From: CAG-390 sp045541375
GTDB taxonomy: Bacteria > Bacillota > Clostridia > Oscillospirales > CAG-272
DNA: 9,669 nt
NCBI GenBank assembly: GCA_045541375.1
Contig: JAZQJB010000006.1
Span: 1 to 9,669 of the forward strand
Reading direction: 5' to 3'
Numbering within the stretch: position 1 is the stretch's first letter; each line of letters opens with the position of its first letter. The position numbers were made by a program, and so were the translations under genes. Shown here one piece after another: positions 1-4,791 of the stretch. Under the pieces are notes generated by a model. It was not told the DNA's origin. It searched no databases and saw only the letters and a program-made list of their open reading frames with translations.

Positions 1-55
1 TCTTCCCTTCTGGGACCCAAGGAGTTGACTGCCTTATTTGTCTTCCTAAGCCCGC

Positions 56-388
56 TTGGCCTCCGACTTGATCGCAGAGAAAGAGCACCTTGACGGCAAC
101 TTCTCCTTCGTTCTCGAGTCGGACGGTTACACCTCCTTCTCGGACAGCTGCAAGCGTCCGCTCGTTGCAAAGCTCGACCTCACCGACTTCCGCTTCGGCA
201 GAGCGACCCACGGCTACTATCCCGATTTCGGTCCTCAGCCCACGCTCGTTGCCAAGGGCCCGAGCATCAAGGAAGGCGTCGTTGTCGACCGCCGTCCCAT
301 CGTTGACGAGGCTCCCACATACGCAAAGATCCTCGGCGCCGATCTCTCCGACGCGCAGGGTTCGCCTATTGATGAGATCCTTAAGTAA
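56..388 (+). CDS. C-terminal fragment of an alkaline-phosphatase-superfamily phosphodiesterase/nucleotide pyrophosphatase
   Basis: The visible ~110 residues resemble the C-terminus of type I phosphodiesterase/nucleotide pyrophosphatase-like enzymes of the alkaline phosphatase fold, which hydrolyse phosphate mono- or diesters with two bound metals. Visible signs are VLESDGYTSF near residues 19-28, the ATHGYYPDFGPQPT stretch (residues ~50-63; its His is the likely last metal ligand) and the AKGPSIKEG segment, followed by the usual PTYAKILGA helix before the end. The family is normally several hundred residues long, so most of the protein lies outside the window. The frame cannot be followed further left: TGA at 26-28 and TAA at 47-49 are in frame. 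The TTG at 56 has no ribosome binding site and is only the limit of the open frame, not a believable start. The gene is either cut by a contig-edge error or truly truncated. Its stop codon (386-388) shares its last base with the inverted-repeat element that follows. Confidence 0.6.
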   Translation: MASDLIAEKEHLDGNFSFVLESDGYTSFSDSCKRPLVAKLDLTDFRFGRATHGYYPDFGPQPTLVAKGPSIKEGVVVDRRPIVDEAPTYAKILGADLSDAQGSPIDEILK

Positions 389-426
389 GTGGACAGTGGT
401 TAGTGGACAGTGGACAGAAAGATGCG
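388..426 (+). repeat. left terminal inverted repeat of the 233-bp element
   Basis: This 39-nt arm matches the reverse complement of 582-620 without a mismatch. The match fails one base further on both sides (387/621 outside, 427/581 inside), which defines the boundaries. Within the arm, AGTGGACAGTGG occurs at 388 and again at 402. Confidence 0.9.
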
Positions 427-487
427 GGTTGCTGCTATAATTTTGTTCAATACATAGAGCATTTGTACTGTGCAATAACATAAAAAA

Positions 488-533
488 AGAACTCTCGGGT
501 ATTTTGAAGTAATTCAAGATATCCGAGAGTTTT
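488..533 (+). terminator. long hairpin with GUAA tetraloop, probable terminator of the phosphodiesterase gene
   Basis: Bases 490-508 pair with 513-531 as a 19-bp stem with no bulge; two positions (499/522 and 503/518) are G-T. The loop 509-512 is GTAA, which as RNA is a GNRA tetraloop. Pairs 489/532 (wobble) and 488/533 extend the stem. An A-run precedes it (482-488) and a short T-run ends it (530-533), then an A+T-rich stretch. The G-T pairs are stable only as G-U in plus-strand RNA; the minus-strand RNA would have A-C mismatches there. This points to action on the rightward transcript coming from the phosphodiesterase gene. The T-run is short, so a processed or stabilising 3' structure is an alternative. 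Confidence 0.6.
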
Positions 534-581
534 GATAATTTAATTTAATAATGAATAGAAAAGATAAACTAAATTATCATT

Positions 582-620
582 CGCATCTTTCTGTCCACTG
601 TCCACTAACCACTGTCCACT
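582..620 (-). repeat. right terminal inverted repeat of the 233-bp element
   Basis: This is the inverted copy of 388-426, identical over all 39 nt. Perfect identity of arms this long suggests recent mobility, gene conversion between the arms, or selection on the paired structure. Confidence 0.9.
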
Positions 621-690
621 CATTTCCAATTAATCTCTGCATTTCAACAATAATTGACTTTAATGTGAAAAACAGTTGACCTTCCTCGTG

Positions 691-696
691 TATAAT
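691..696 (+). promoter_or_regulatory. possible -10 box (TATAAT) before the lipid kinase
   Basis: A perfect TATAAT lies 15 nt before the first ATG of the lipid kinase. No -35 hexamer sits at 16-18 nt: TTGACC at 676-681 is only 9 nt away and TTGACT at 654-659 is 31 nt away. If it is used, transcription would start near 703, leaving almost no leader before ATG 712 and favouring the ATG at 730 as the real start. Confidence 0.35.
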
Positions 697-711
697 ATCT
701 ATTGGTAAAAA

Positions 712-1572
712 ATGAAAGCGAGAAGACAGATGACAGCAAAATATTATATACTTTATAACCCTTACGCAGGCAACGGAATGAGCGAGGATACCGCAAAGAG
801 CCTTAAATATGAAGATTCAGAGATCGTTGCAATGACCGAGATCGCCTCCTACGCGGATTTTCTCGCGGACAAGCAAGAAGCCACCCTCATCGTTTGCGGC
901 GGCGACGGAACGCTCAATCGCTTCATAAACGAGATCGACGGCATACCTCACGGCGACGTTTACTATATGGCATCGGGCTCGGGCAACGATTTTCTGCGCG
1001 ACCTCAATATTTCGGAGCAGAAGGAACCCGTTCTCATTAACAAATACATAGAAAACCTTCCGATCTGCGAGGTAAACGGCAAAAAGATCAAGGTCCTCAA
1101 CGGCGTTGGCTACGGAATTGACGGCTACTGCTGTCTTGTCGGTGATCAGATGAAAGAGCAGAAGGTCGAAAAGATCAACTACACCGCCATCGCGATCAAG
1201 GGACTTTTCGGCAAATACAAGACCTGCGGCGGAAGCATCACGGTTGACGGGGAATGCCACCGCTACAAGCGCATCTGGCTTGCTTCGGGTATGAACGGTC
1301 ACTACTACGGCGGCGGAATGATGCCCTGCCCCGCACAGGACAGACTGAACGGAAAAAAGATCCTTTCCTCTTGCGCCTGGCACGATTCGGGCAAGCTGCT
1401 GACCCTGATCTTCTTCCCCTCCTTCTTCAAGGGCGAGCACGTAAAGCACAAAAAATACGTTGACGTCCGCTCGGGCAAAAAGATCACGGTCGAGTTTGAT
1501 TCTCCCCGTCCTCTTCAGATCGACGGCGAGACCATCGACGGCGTAACCAAATACAGCATTTATTATAATTAA
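712..1572 (+). CDS. diacylglycerol/lipid kinase of the DAGK catalytic family (YegS/DgkB-like)
   Basis: A likely cytosolic or membrane-associated lipid kinase that would phosphorylate diacylglycerol or a related lipid with ATP, feeding phospholipid turnover. At 286 residues it has the usual family length (~290-300). Family landmarks in order: NPYAGNG (16-22) in the first strand and turn; CGGDGTLN (62-69), the glycine-rich nucleotide-binding motif; ASGSGNDFLRDL (87-98), equivalent to the family GTxND motif; GGGMMPCPAQDRLNG (200-214); and QIDGE (269-273) near the C-terminus, typical of the second, beta-rich domain. Two starts are possible. ATG 712 has no clear ribosome binding site. ATG 730 is preceded by the purine-rich GCGAGAAG and gives MTAKYYILYNPYAGNG, which fits the family N-terminus better. 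It is probably monocistronic: a terminator and a new promoter follow at once. The precise lipid substrate cannot be read from sequence. Confidence 0.88.
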   Translation: MKARRQMTAKYYILYNPYAGNGMSEDTAKSLKYEDSEIVAMTEIASYADFLADKQEATLIVCGGDGTLNRFINEIDGIPHGDVYYMASGSGNDFLRDLNISEQKEPVLINKYIENLPICEVNGKKIKVLNGVGYGIDGYCCLVGDQMKEQKVEKINYTAIAIKGLFGKYKTCGGSITVDGECHRYKRIWLASGMNGHYYGGGMMPCPAQDRLNGKKILSSCAWHDSGKLLTLIFFPSFFKGEHVKHKKYVDVRSGKKITVEFDSPRPLQIDGETIDGVTKYSIYYN

Positions 1573-1575
1573 GTC

Positions 1576-1601
1576 AAAAGGTGCCAAAAGGCGCCTTTTT
1601 T
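1576..1601 (+). terminator. intrinsic terminator of the lipid kinase gene
   Basis: GGTGCC (1580-1585) pairs with GGCGCC (1590-1595), including one G-T wobble, around an AAAA loop, and TTTTTT (1596-1601) follows directly. The A-run before the stem (1576-1579) can pair with the T-run. It starts 4 nt after the TAA of the lipid kinase and ends 4 nt before the next gene's -35 box. Confidence 0.85.
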
Positions 1602-1605
1602 CTTG

Positions 1606-1634
1606 TTGACAAAGGAAGAACATTGTGCTATAAT
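1606..1634 (+). promoter_or_regulatory. consensus sigma-A promoter for the YwaF-like gene
   Basis: TTGACA (1606-1611) and TATAAT (1629-1634) are separated by 17 nt. A TGC at 1626-1628 gives an extended -10 (TGnTATAAT). Transcription should start near 1641, leaving about 30 nt of leader with GAGG at 1661-1664 before ATG 1671. Both boxes are perfect consensus, so strong, mostly constitutive expression is expected. Confidence 0.85.
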
Positions 1635-1670
1635 ACACTCGGACGTAATCCTTATTCTTCGAGGTAAAAA

Positions 1671-2462
1671 ATGACGGAACTGATTGAAAATTTCTTTACT
1701 CATAAAGACTTTCTCGGCGGGCTCGACCTGCCCGGGCGGCTCTTTTCGCCGCTTCATCTCATATTCTCCGCCTGCCTTCTGGCGGTCATCATCTATTCTG
1801 CTTTCCGCGTAGCAAAGAAATCGGAAAGCGAGCAAAGGAAGTTACTTTTGACACTTTGGGTGTTTTTCGTGATCTTCGAGATCGTCAAAACGCTTTACGA
1901 AGCCTTTCTCGGAAGCGAAGTCCGATTCGAAGTCGGCGGCGTTCTGCCACTTTACCCCTGCAGTGTTTATCTCTATTCCCTGCCCTTTTGCTTCTCGAAA
2001 AATCGGAAGGTCAAGCTTGCGGCGTGCGGCTATCTTTTCACGGTTGGACTTCTCGGCGCGGCGATCAACTTCGTCTACCCCGCAAATGTCCTCTCAAACT
2101 ATTCCTGCATCTCCTTTATGGGCTTCCACACCCTTTCCTACCACGGAACGATGCTATTTTCAATGCTCGTCCTTCTCATTTCGGGCTATCACCGATATAA
2201 CGGCATTGAAAAGCCTTGGGAGCTCATCCTTCCCGCACTGCCGATGCTGATAATCTCGATCCCCGCAAATATCGTCAATTTCTCCCCCATCGGCTCGGAT
2301 TATATGTTTTTCAAATGCAATTCCTTCTTCCTCCCCGCGATCTTCGGCGGCATCCCCGACGGAGTGACGACGGTGATGGCATATTTGCTTTATGCAATAC
2401 TGCCGGGAATGTTTTATTTGCCGGGATATATAAAAAGGGCAAATCGCGCTTCGCGCGAATGA
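1671..2462 (+). CDS. YwaF/TMEM164-like multi-pass integral membrane protein
   Basis: A 263-residue membrane protein resembling the bacterial YwaF family (TIGR02206 type), related to eukaryotic TMEM164. Hydrophobic segments lie near residues 28-46, 58-78, 93-108, 115-133, 157-173, 184-203 and 231-250, so six to eight helices. The landmark LPLYPCSVYLYSLPF (92-106) carries Cys97, and FHTLSYHG (152-159) carries His153 and His158. Human TMEM164 has been reported to act as a cysteine-dependent acyltransferase on phospholipids, so conserved Cys and His residues would allow acyl transfer here, but that is inference from a distant relative. The start is supported by GAGG 6 nt upstream and a consensus promoter. 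The gene is monocistronic. Its last six codons (NRASRE) and its TGA lie inside the hairpin array that begins at 2441, so the native C-terminus was probably replaced or extended by the repeat. Confidence 0.75.
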   Translation: MTELIENFFTHKDFLGGLDLPGRLFSPLHLIFSACLLAVIIYSAFRVAKKSESEQRKLLLTLWVFFVIFEIVKTLYEAFLGSEVRFEVGGVLPLYPCSVYLYSLPFCFSKNRKVKLAACGYLFTVGLLGAAINFVYPANVLSNYSCISFMGFHTLSYHGTMLFSMLVLLISGYHRYNGIEKPWELILPALPMLIISIPANIVNFSPIGSDYMFFKCNSFFLPAIFGGIPDGVTTVMAYLLYAILPGMFYLPGYIKRANRASRE

Positions 2463-2568
2463 TAGTCCGCCTGCGGCGGAATGATGATCTCGCTACGCGA
2501 GAATGATAGTCCGCCTTCGGCGGAATGATGATCGGCTTCGCCGAATGATAGTTCGCCCTTCGGGCGAA
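2444..2568 (+). repeat. left hairpin series (six units)
   Basis: The units are TCGCGC-TTC-GCGCGA (2444-2458), TCCGCC-TGC-GGCGGA (2466-2480), TCTCGC-TAC-GCGAGA (2488-2502), TCCGCC-TTC-GGCGGA (2510-2524), TCGGC-TTC-GCCGA (2532-2544) and TTCGCCC-TTC-GGGCGAA (2552-2568). The five spacers alternate strictly: ATGATAG, ATGATGA, ATGATAG, ATGATGA, ATGATAG. With 15-nt hairpins the basic period is 22 nt and the higher-order period 44 nt. A degenerate seventh hairpin may lie at 2580-2600 (T-run, CGCAAGCTC, A-run). Confidence 0.9.
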
Positions 2569-2607
2569 ATGAAGGTAGTTTTTTTCGCAAGCTCAAAAAA
2601 CAAAATA

Positions 2608-2646
2608 AAAATATCCTTATCCAAAATTATCGGATAAGGATATTTT
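2608..2646. terminator. central perfect hairpin, likely bidirectional terminator for the convergent genes
   Basis: Bases 2608-2622 and 2632-2646 form a 15-bp perfect stem (core ATCCTTATCC/GGATAAGGAT) with a 9-nt loop. The outer pairs are A-T, giving AAAA before and TTTT after on either strand. It lies roughly midway between the YwaF-like gene (+) and the DUF218 gene (-), where a two-way terminator is expected. Confidence 0.7.
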
Positions 2647-2655
2647 CTATTTAAT

Positions 2656-2789
2656 GATTTTCGCTTCGCGAAAATCTACCTTTTATTTTGCCGAAGGCAA
2701 ACTATCATTCTCGCGCAGCGAGATCATCATTCTTGCGAAGCAAGATCATCATTCCGCCGAAGGCGGACTATCATTCGCGCGAAGCGCGA
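2656..2789 (-). repeat. right hairpin series (six units, inverted)
   Basis: The units on the plus strand are a 9-bp stem at 2656-2676 (GATTTTCGC-TTC-GCGAAAATC), then 15-nt hairpins at 2687-2701, 2709-2723, 2731-2745, 2753-2767 and 2775-2789 with loops GAA, GCA, GAA, GAA and GAA. Spacers between the last five are CTATCAT, TCATCAT, TCATCAT and CTATCAT, the reverse complements of the left-hand spacers. Compared with the left half the alternation is broken once (two TCATCAT in a row), which looks like gain or loss of single units. Confidence 0.9.
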
Positions 2790-2791
2790 TT

Positions 2792-3400
2792 TTATATCTC
2801 CATATCCTCAACAAGCCCGCTATCGACAAGCCCCTTGATAAGATCAAGCTCCTTTGCGATCCACTTTCCTTCCGATTCGGGCATTCCCGCTATGATCGCC
2901 TCGTGATTTGCGGGATAGGCGGAGACGGTTACCTTGCGGGGCAAAAACGCTTTTGCAAGCGCGATACTGCGCTTCATGTGTGAGCGGGAGGTGACGATTA
3001 TGACGTGATCGACCTTCTCAAAGTGGAGCTTGCGGTTGATCTGCAGGGTGCCGAAGATCATGTTTTCCTTGGTGGTCGTTGCCTGATTTTCGAGGATGAT
3101 CGCCTCCTCGGGCACGCCGTTTTCCATCAGGATACGCTTCATATAGTGCGATTCGCTGATCTGCTCGCCGTCCACGTCCCATTTTACGCCGCCGCTCGGC
3201 ACGATGAAGGGGACTCTGCCCGACTTATAGAGCTCTGCCGCCGCGATCGCGCGGGGACGGGCGTTGTTCGGATTGCCGCCGAGAAGGAGTGCAACGGGCG
3301 CGCTCATTCCGTCATCGACGATGTCGCCGCAGACGAAATTGCACTTTTCCTCAAACGGCATTGATGCGATACACTCTTTTGATACTTCTGAAAGCTTCAT
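2792..3400 (-). CDS. DUF218/YdcF-like protein
   Basis: A 202-residue soluble protein of the DUF218 (YdcF/SanA/ElyC) family, a Rossmann-like fold with loosely defined roles; characterised members bind nucleotides or affect envelope integrity. Landmarks are LLGGNPNNARPRAIAAAELY (38-57), PFIVPSGG (64-71), the ENQATTTKENMIFG stretch (104-117) with its acidic residue and Thr run, and VIIVTSRSHMKRSI (133-146) with the usual S-x-x-H-x-x-R pattern. No signal peptide or membrane segment is seen, unlike SanA/ElyC-type members. The start at 3400 is chosen because AAAGGAG lies just upstream (7 nt before the ATG on the minus strand) and the preceding gene stops one base before it. An in-frame extension to 3592 would run through that gene and is not credible. 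It is the last gene of the ATPase operon and is probably translationally coupled. Its TAA touches the hairpin array. Confidence 0.8.
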   Translation of the reverse strand: MKLSEVSKECIASMPFEEKCNFVCGDIVDDGMSAPVALLLGGNPNNARPRAIAAAELYKSGRVPFIVPSGGVKWDVDGEQISESHYMKRILMENGVPEEAIILENQATTTKENMIFGTLQINRKLHFEKVDHVIIVTSRSHMKRSIALAKAFLPRKVTVSAYPANHEAIIAGMPESEGKWIAKELDLIKGLVDSGLVEDMEI

Positions 3401-3401
3401 T

Positions 3402-4787
3402 TTAATGCTCCTTTCCGCAAATCGGACAGAGGAGTGTGCCTTCGTCCGAAAGCGGGGTGATATTTTTGTAAAAGTACATTCCCTCACCGCGGGACTTCCT
3501 TGCGAGATCCCGGACGGTGGTAGAGAAATATTTTTTACCCTTTTCGGGGCAGTTTTTTTCTTCGATGACCGTTCTGCATCTGCCGCACTCATAAAAATTT
3601 TCTTCTTTTATGAGTGCGTTTCCGCAGAAGGGGCAGAGCTCGCGTTTCTCATCTGCATACACCATCGCGCGCATCAGCATTTGCTGTATTCGGCGGAAGG
3701 AATCGATGTCGTAAAGACTCAGACGGAGCGAGTCGTTTCCGTCGGGAGTTACCGTAACGCTCTCGTCGGCGTCATTTTGGTAATCGCGCAGAGGCGAAAG
3801 GAAAATTTTATACTCTTTCTCCTTCTTTACTGCGAGCATAATTCCCTTCCCGACCGCCTTGAAGTTAAGTAACCAATCGCCGAAGCGTGCGGAAGTGTCG
3901 ATATTTGTAAAATCTATAGTTTGGTGTTTGTCGAATTTGAAATTAAAATGTCCTGCGGCAAAAATGCAAAGCATTGCGCAGAAGAGCGAATATTCCTCTT
4001 CCTTTACAAGTCCCGCCTCCGAAAGATCGGCCTCCCCGATGTCCGAAAGATATTTTGCAAGCGAATAGAGCTTGCGGTAATCCTTTTGCGAACGGAAAAT
4101 ATTCGTGCGTTTGAGCGTCAGATGGACCTTGCTCTTTTTGCATTTTTTGTAGACCGTCATCGAAAGGCGTGAGGTGAGCGTGCGCTCAATAAGATTGAGC
4201 TTATCAAAGCAACGCCGTATCGGCAAGAGATATTTGTCGTAATCGCGCAAGTATCCCGTGTGGAGCTTGCCGAGGGCGAGGAAATAGGACAGGTGATTTT
4301 CGCGTTCAAGAAGATTGAAGCGCATTTCGCGGTTTGCATATAGCATATCGCGCAAAACGGCAAGATTTGCCGCAGTCAGGCGCAGAATCGCATCGACCGT
4401 CCGCACAAAAACGATATTTTCATACAGAACGTAATCGTCCTCCTGCCTTACCGACATCAGCTTGCGCGGAATGAGCTGACCGTCCTTGACGTTCTGCCAC
4501 AGCTCGCTGTGAACGGAAATATGCGCGAGGGCCTTGTTATTCATGACCCGAACCGCCTCGACGGGCAGTATTTCGCCCGTGTCGCGCAGACGTATGATCG
4601 GCGCGGAGAAAATATGCCGGAGCGCGGGAAGCGCGGAAACTATTCTGTCGAGTTTCGCTTCAAGCAAGTCGAGGTCAATATCCTCGCGCAGGGCAAAAAG
4701 ATTGAGATCGGTCTGCGTCAGTAGGTCGAAATCGGCATATCGGACGGGCTCCGGGAGAAACAATTTACGGTAACCGAGGTCGCTCAT
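3402..4787 (-). CDS. DUF2357-type McrC-like partner protein with C-terminal zinc ribbons
   Basis: A 461-residue protein predicted to act with the ATPase encoded immediately upstream. Residues ~86-135 resemble the DUF2357 core found in McrC-like proteins: an ALAHISVHSELWQNV helix, then IPRKL (106-110) and the YENIVFVRTVDAIL stretch (122-135), where the family typically has YENRF. The middle is helical and basic (for example KKCKKSKVHLTLKR, 214-227). The C-terminus has Cys385-x2-Cys388 (CPFCG), Cys401-x2-Cys404 (CGRC), Cys413, and a final Cys454-x2-Cys457 with His461 as the last residue, so one or two zinc ribbons. McrC proteins usually carry a PD-(D/E)xK nuclease after this domain; I find no convincing PD...(D/E)xK. 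The start is supported by GAGGA 8 nt before ATG 4787, inside the end of the ATPase gene (4-nt gap). DUF2357 membership is by pattern recognition; function (adaptor, nucleic-acid binding, regulator) is unknown. Confidence 0.65.
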   Translation of the reverse strand: MSDLGYRKLFLPEPVRYADFDLLTQTDLNLFALREDIDLDLLEAKLDRIVSALPALRHIFSAPIIRLRDTGEILPVEAVRVMNNKALAHISVHSELWQNVKDGQLIPRKLMSVRQEDDYVLYENIVFVRTVDAILRLTAANLAVLRDMLYANREMRFNLLERENHLSYFLALGKLHTGYLRDYDKYLLPIRRCFDKLNLIERTLTSRLSMTVYKKCKKSKVHLTLKRTNIFRSQKDYRKLYSLAKYLSDIGEADLSEAGLVKEEEYSLFCAMLCIFAAGHFNFKFDKHQTIDFTNIDTSARFGDWLLNFKAVGKGIMLAVKKEKEYKIFLSPLRDYQNDADESVTVTPDGNDSLRLSLYDIDSFRRIQQMLMRAMVYADEKRELCPFCGNALIKEENFYECGRCRTVIEEKNCPEKGKKYFSTTVRDLARKSRGEGMYFYKNITPLSDEGTLLCPICGKEH

Positions 4788-4791
4788 TTTA

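Larger units (their letters stand above)
388..620. repeat. 233-bp MITE-like element with 39-bp perfect terminal inverted repeats
   Basis: Bases 388-426 and 582-620 are perfect reverse complements over 39 nt, enclosing a 155-nt A+T-rich core. Each arm contains AGTGGACAGTGG twice with a 14-nt offset, then ACAGAAAGATGCG. The core carries a long terminator-like hairpin (488-533) and a weaker 10-bp inverted repeat (533-542 with 570-579). No ORF of useful length lies inside, so if mobile it would be a non-autonomous, MITE-like element needing a transposase in trans. I see no convincing target-site duplication outside the arms. The left end begins on the last base of the phosphodiesterase stop codon and the right end lies about 90 nt before the lipid kinase start. 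This covers most of the 323-nt stretch without a gene between those two coding regions. The repeats are seen directly; mobility is inference. Confidence 0.8.
2441..2792. repeat. 352-bp nested palindromic hairpin array between convergent genes
   Basis: The two ends are inverted copies: 2441-2490 matches the reverse complement of 2743-2792 at 49 of 50 positions (mismatch at 2473). The left half has six short hairpins starting at 2444, 2466, 2488, 2510, 2532 and 2552. The right half has five similar ones starting at 2687, 2709, 2731, 2753 and 2775, plus a longer one at 2656-2676. A perfect 15-bp stem occupies the centre (2608-2646). Most short hairpins are 6-bp stems with 3-nt loops, spaced by exactly 7 nt of ATGATAG or ATGATGA, or the reverse complements on the right. 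Stem sequences differ between hairpins while pairing is kept, which indicates compensatory change or shuffling of units. No ORF inside is credible. The left end runs 22 nt into the YwaF-like gene and the right end touches the stop codon of the DUF218 gene. A role in bidirectional termination or mRNA 3'-end protection, in the manner of REP sequences, is inference. Confidence 0.9.

Noticed and set aside
411..441. Outward promoter inside the 233-bp element (TGGACA 411-416, TATAAT 436-441)
   Set aside because: The 19-nt spacing and imperfect -35 make it weak, and the terminator-like hairpin at 488-533 would stop any transcript before a gene.
676..696. TTGACC-TATAAT promoter before the lipid kinase
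   Set aside because: The two hexamers are only 9 nt apart, too close for sigma-A recognition. Only the -10 box was kept, at low confidence.
817..1638. Minus-strand open frame (273 codons) opposite the lipid kinase
   Set aside because: The plus-strand frame carries the full DAGK motifs; the antisense frame would also run through the terminator and promoter at 1576-1634.
2441..2792. CRISPR-like array from regularly spaced repeats
   Set aside because: The repeated units are self-complementary 13-21 nt hairpins with 7-nt near-constant spacers. CRISPR needs constant repeats of about 25-40 nt and variable spacers of similar length, and no cas gene is present.
3401..3592. N-terminal extension of the DUF218 protein to an ATG at 3592
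   Set aside because: The extension is wholly inside the DUF2357 gene in another frame, while ATG 3400 has a good AAAGGAG site and gives a normal family N-terminus.
3700..3920. PD-(D/E)xK nuclease motif in the DUF2357 protein (TPDGNDSLRLSLYDID)
   Set aside because: There is a PD and later acidic residues but no (D/E)xK on a following strand. The match is too loose to call a nuclease.
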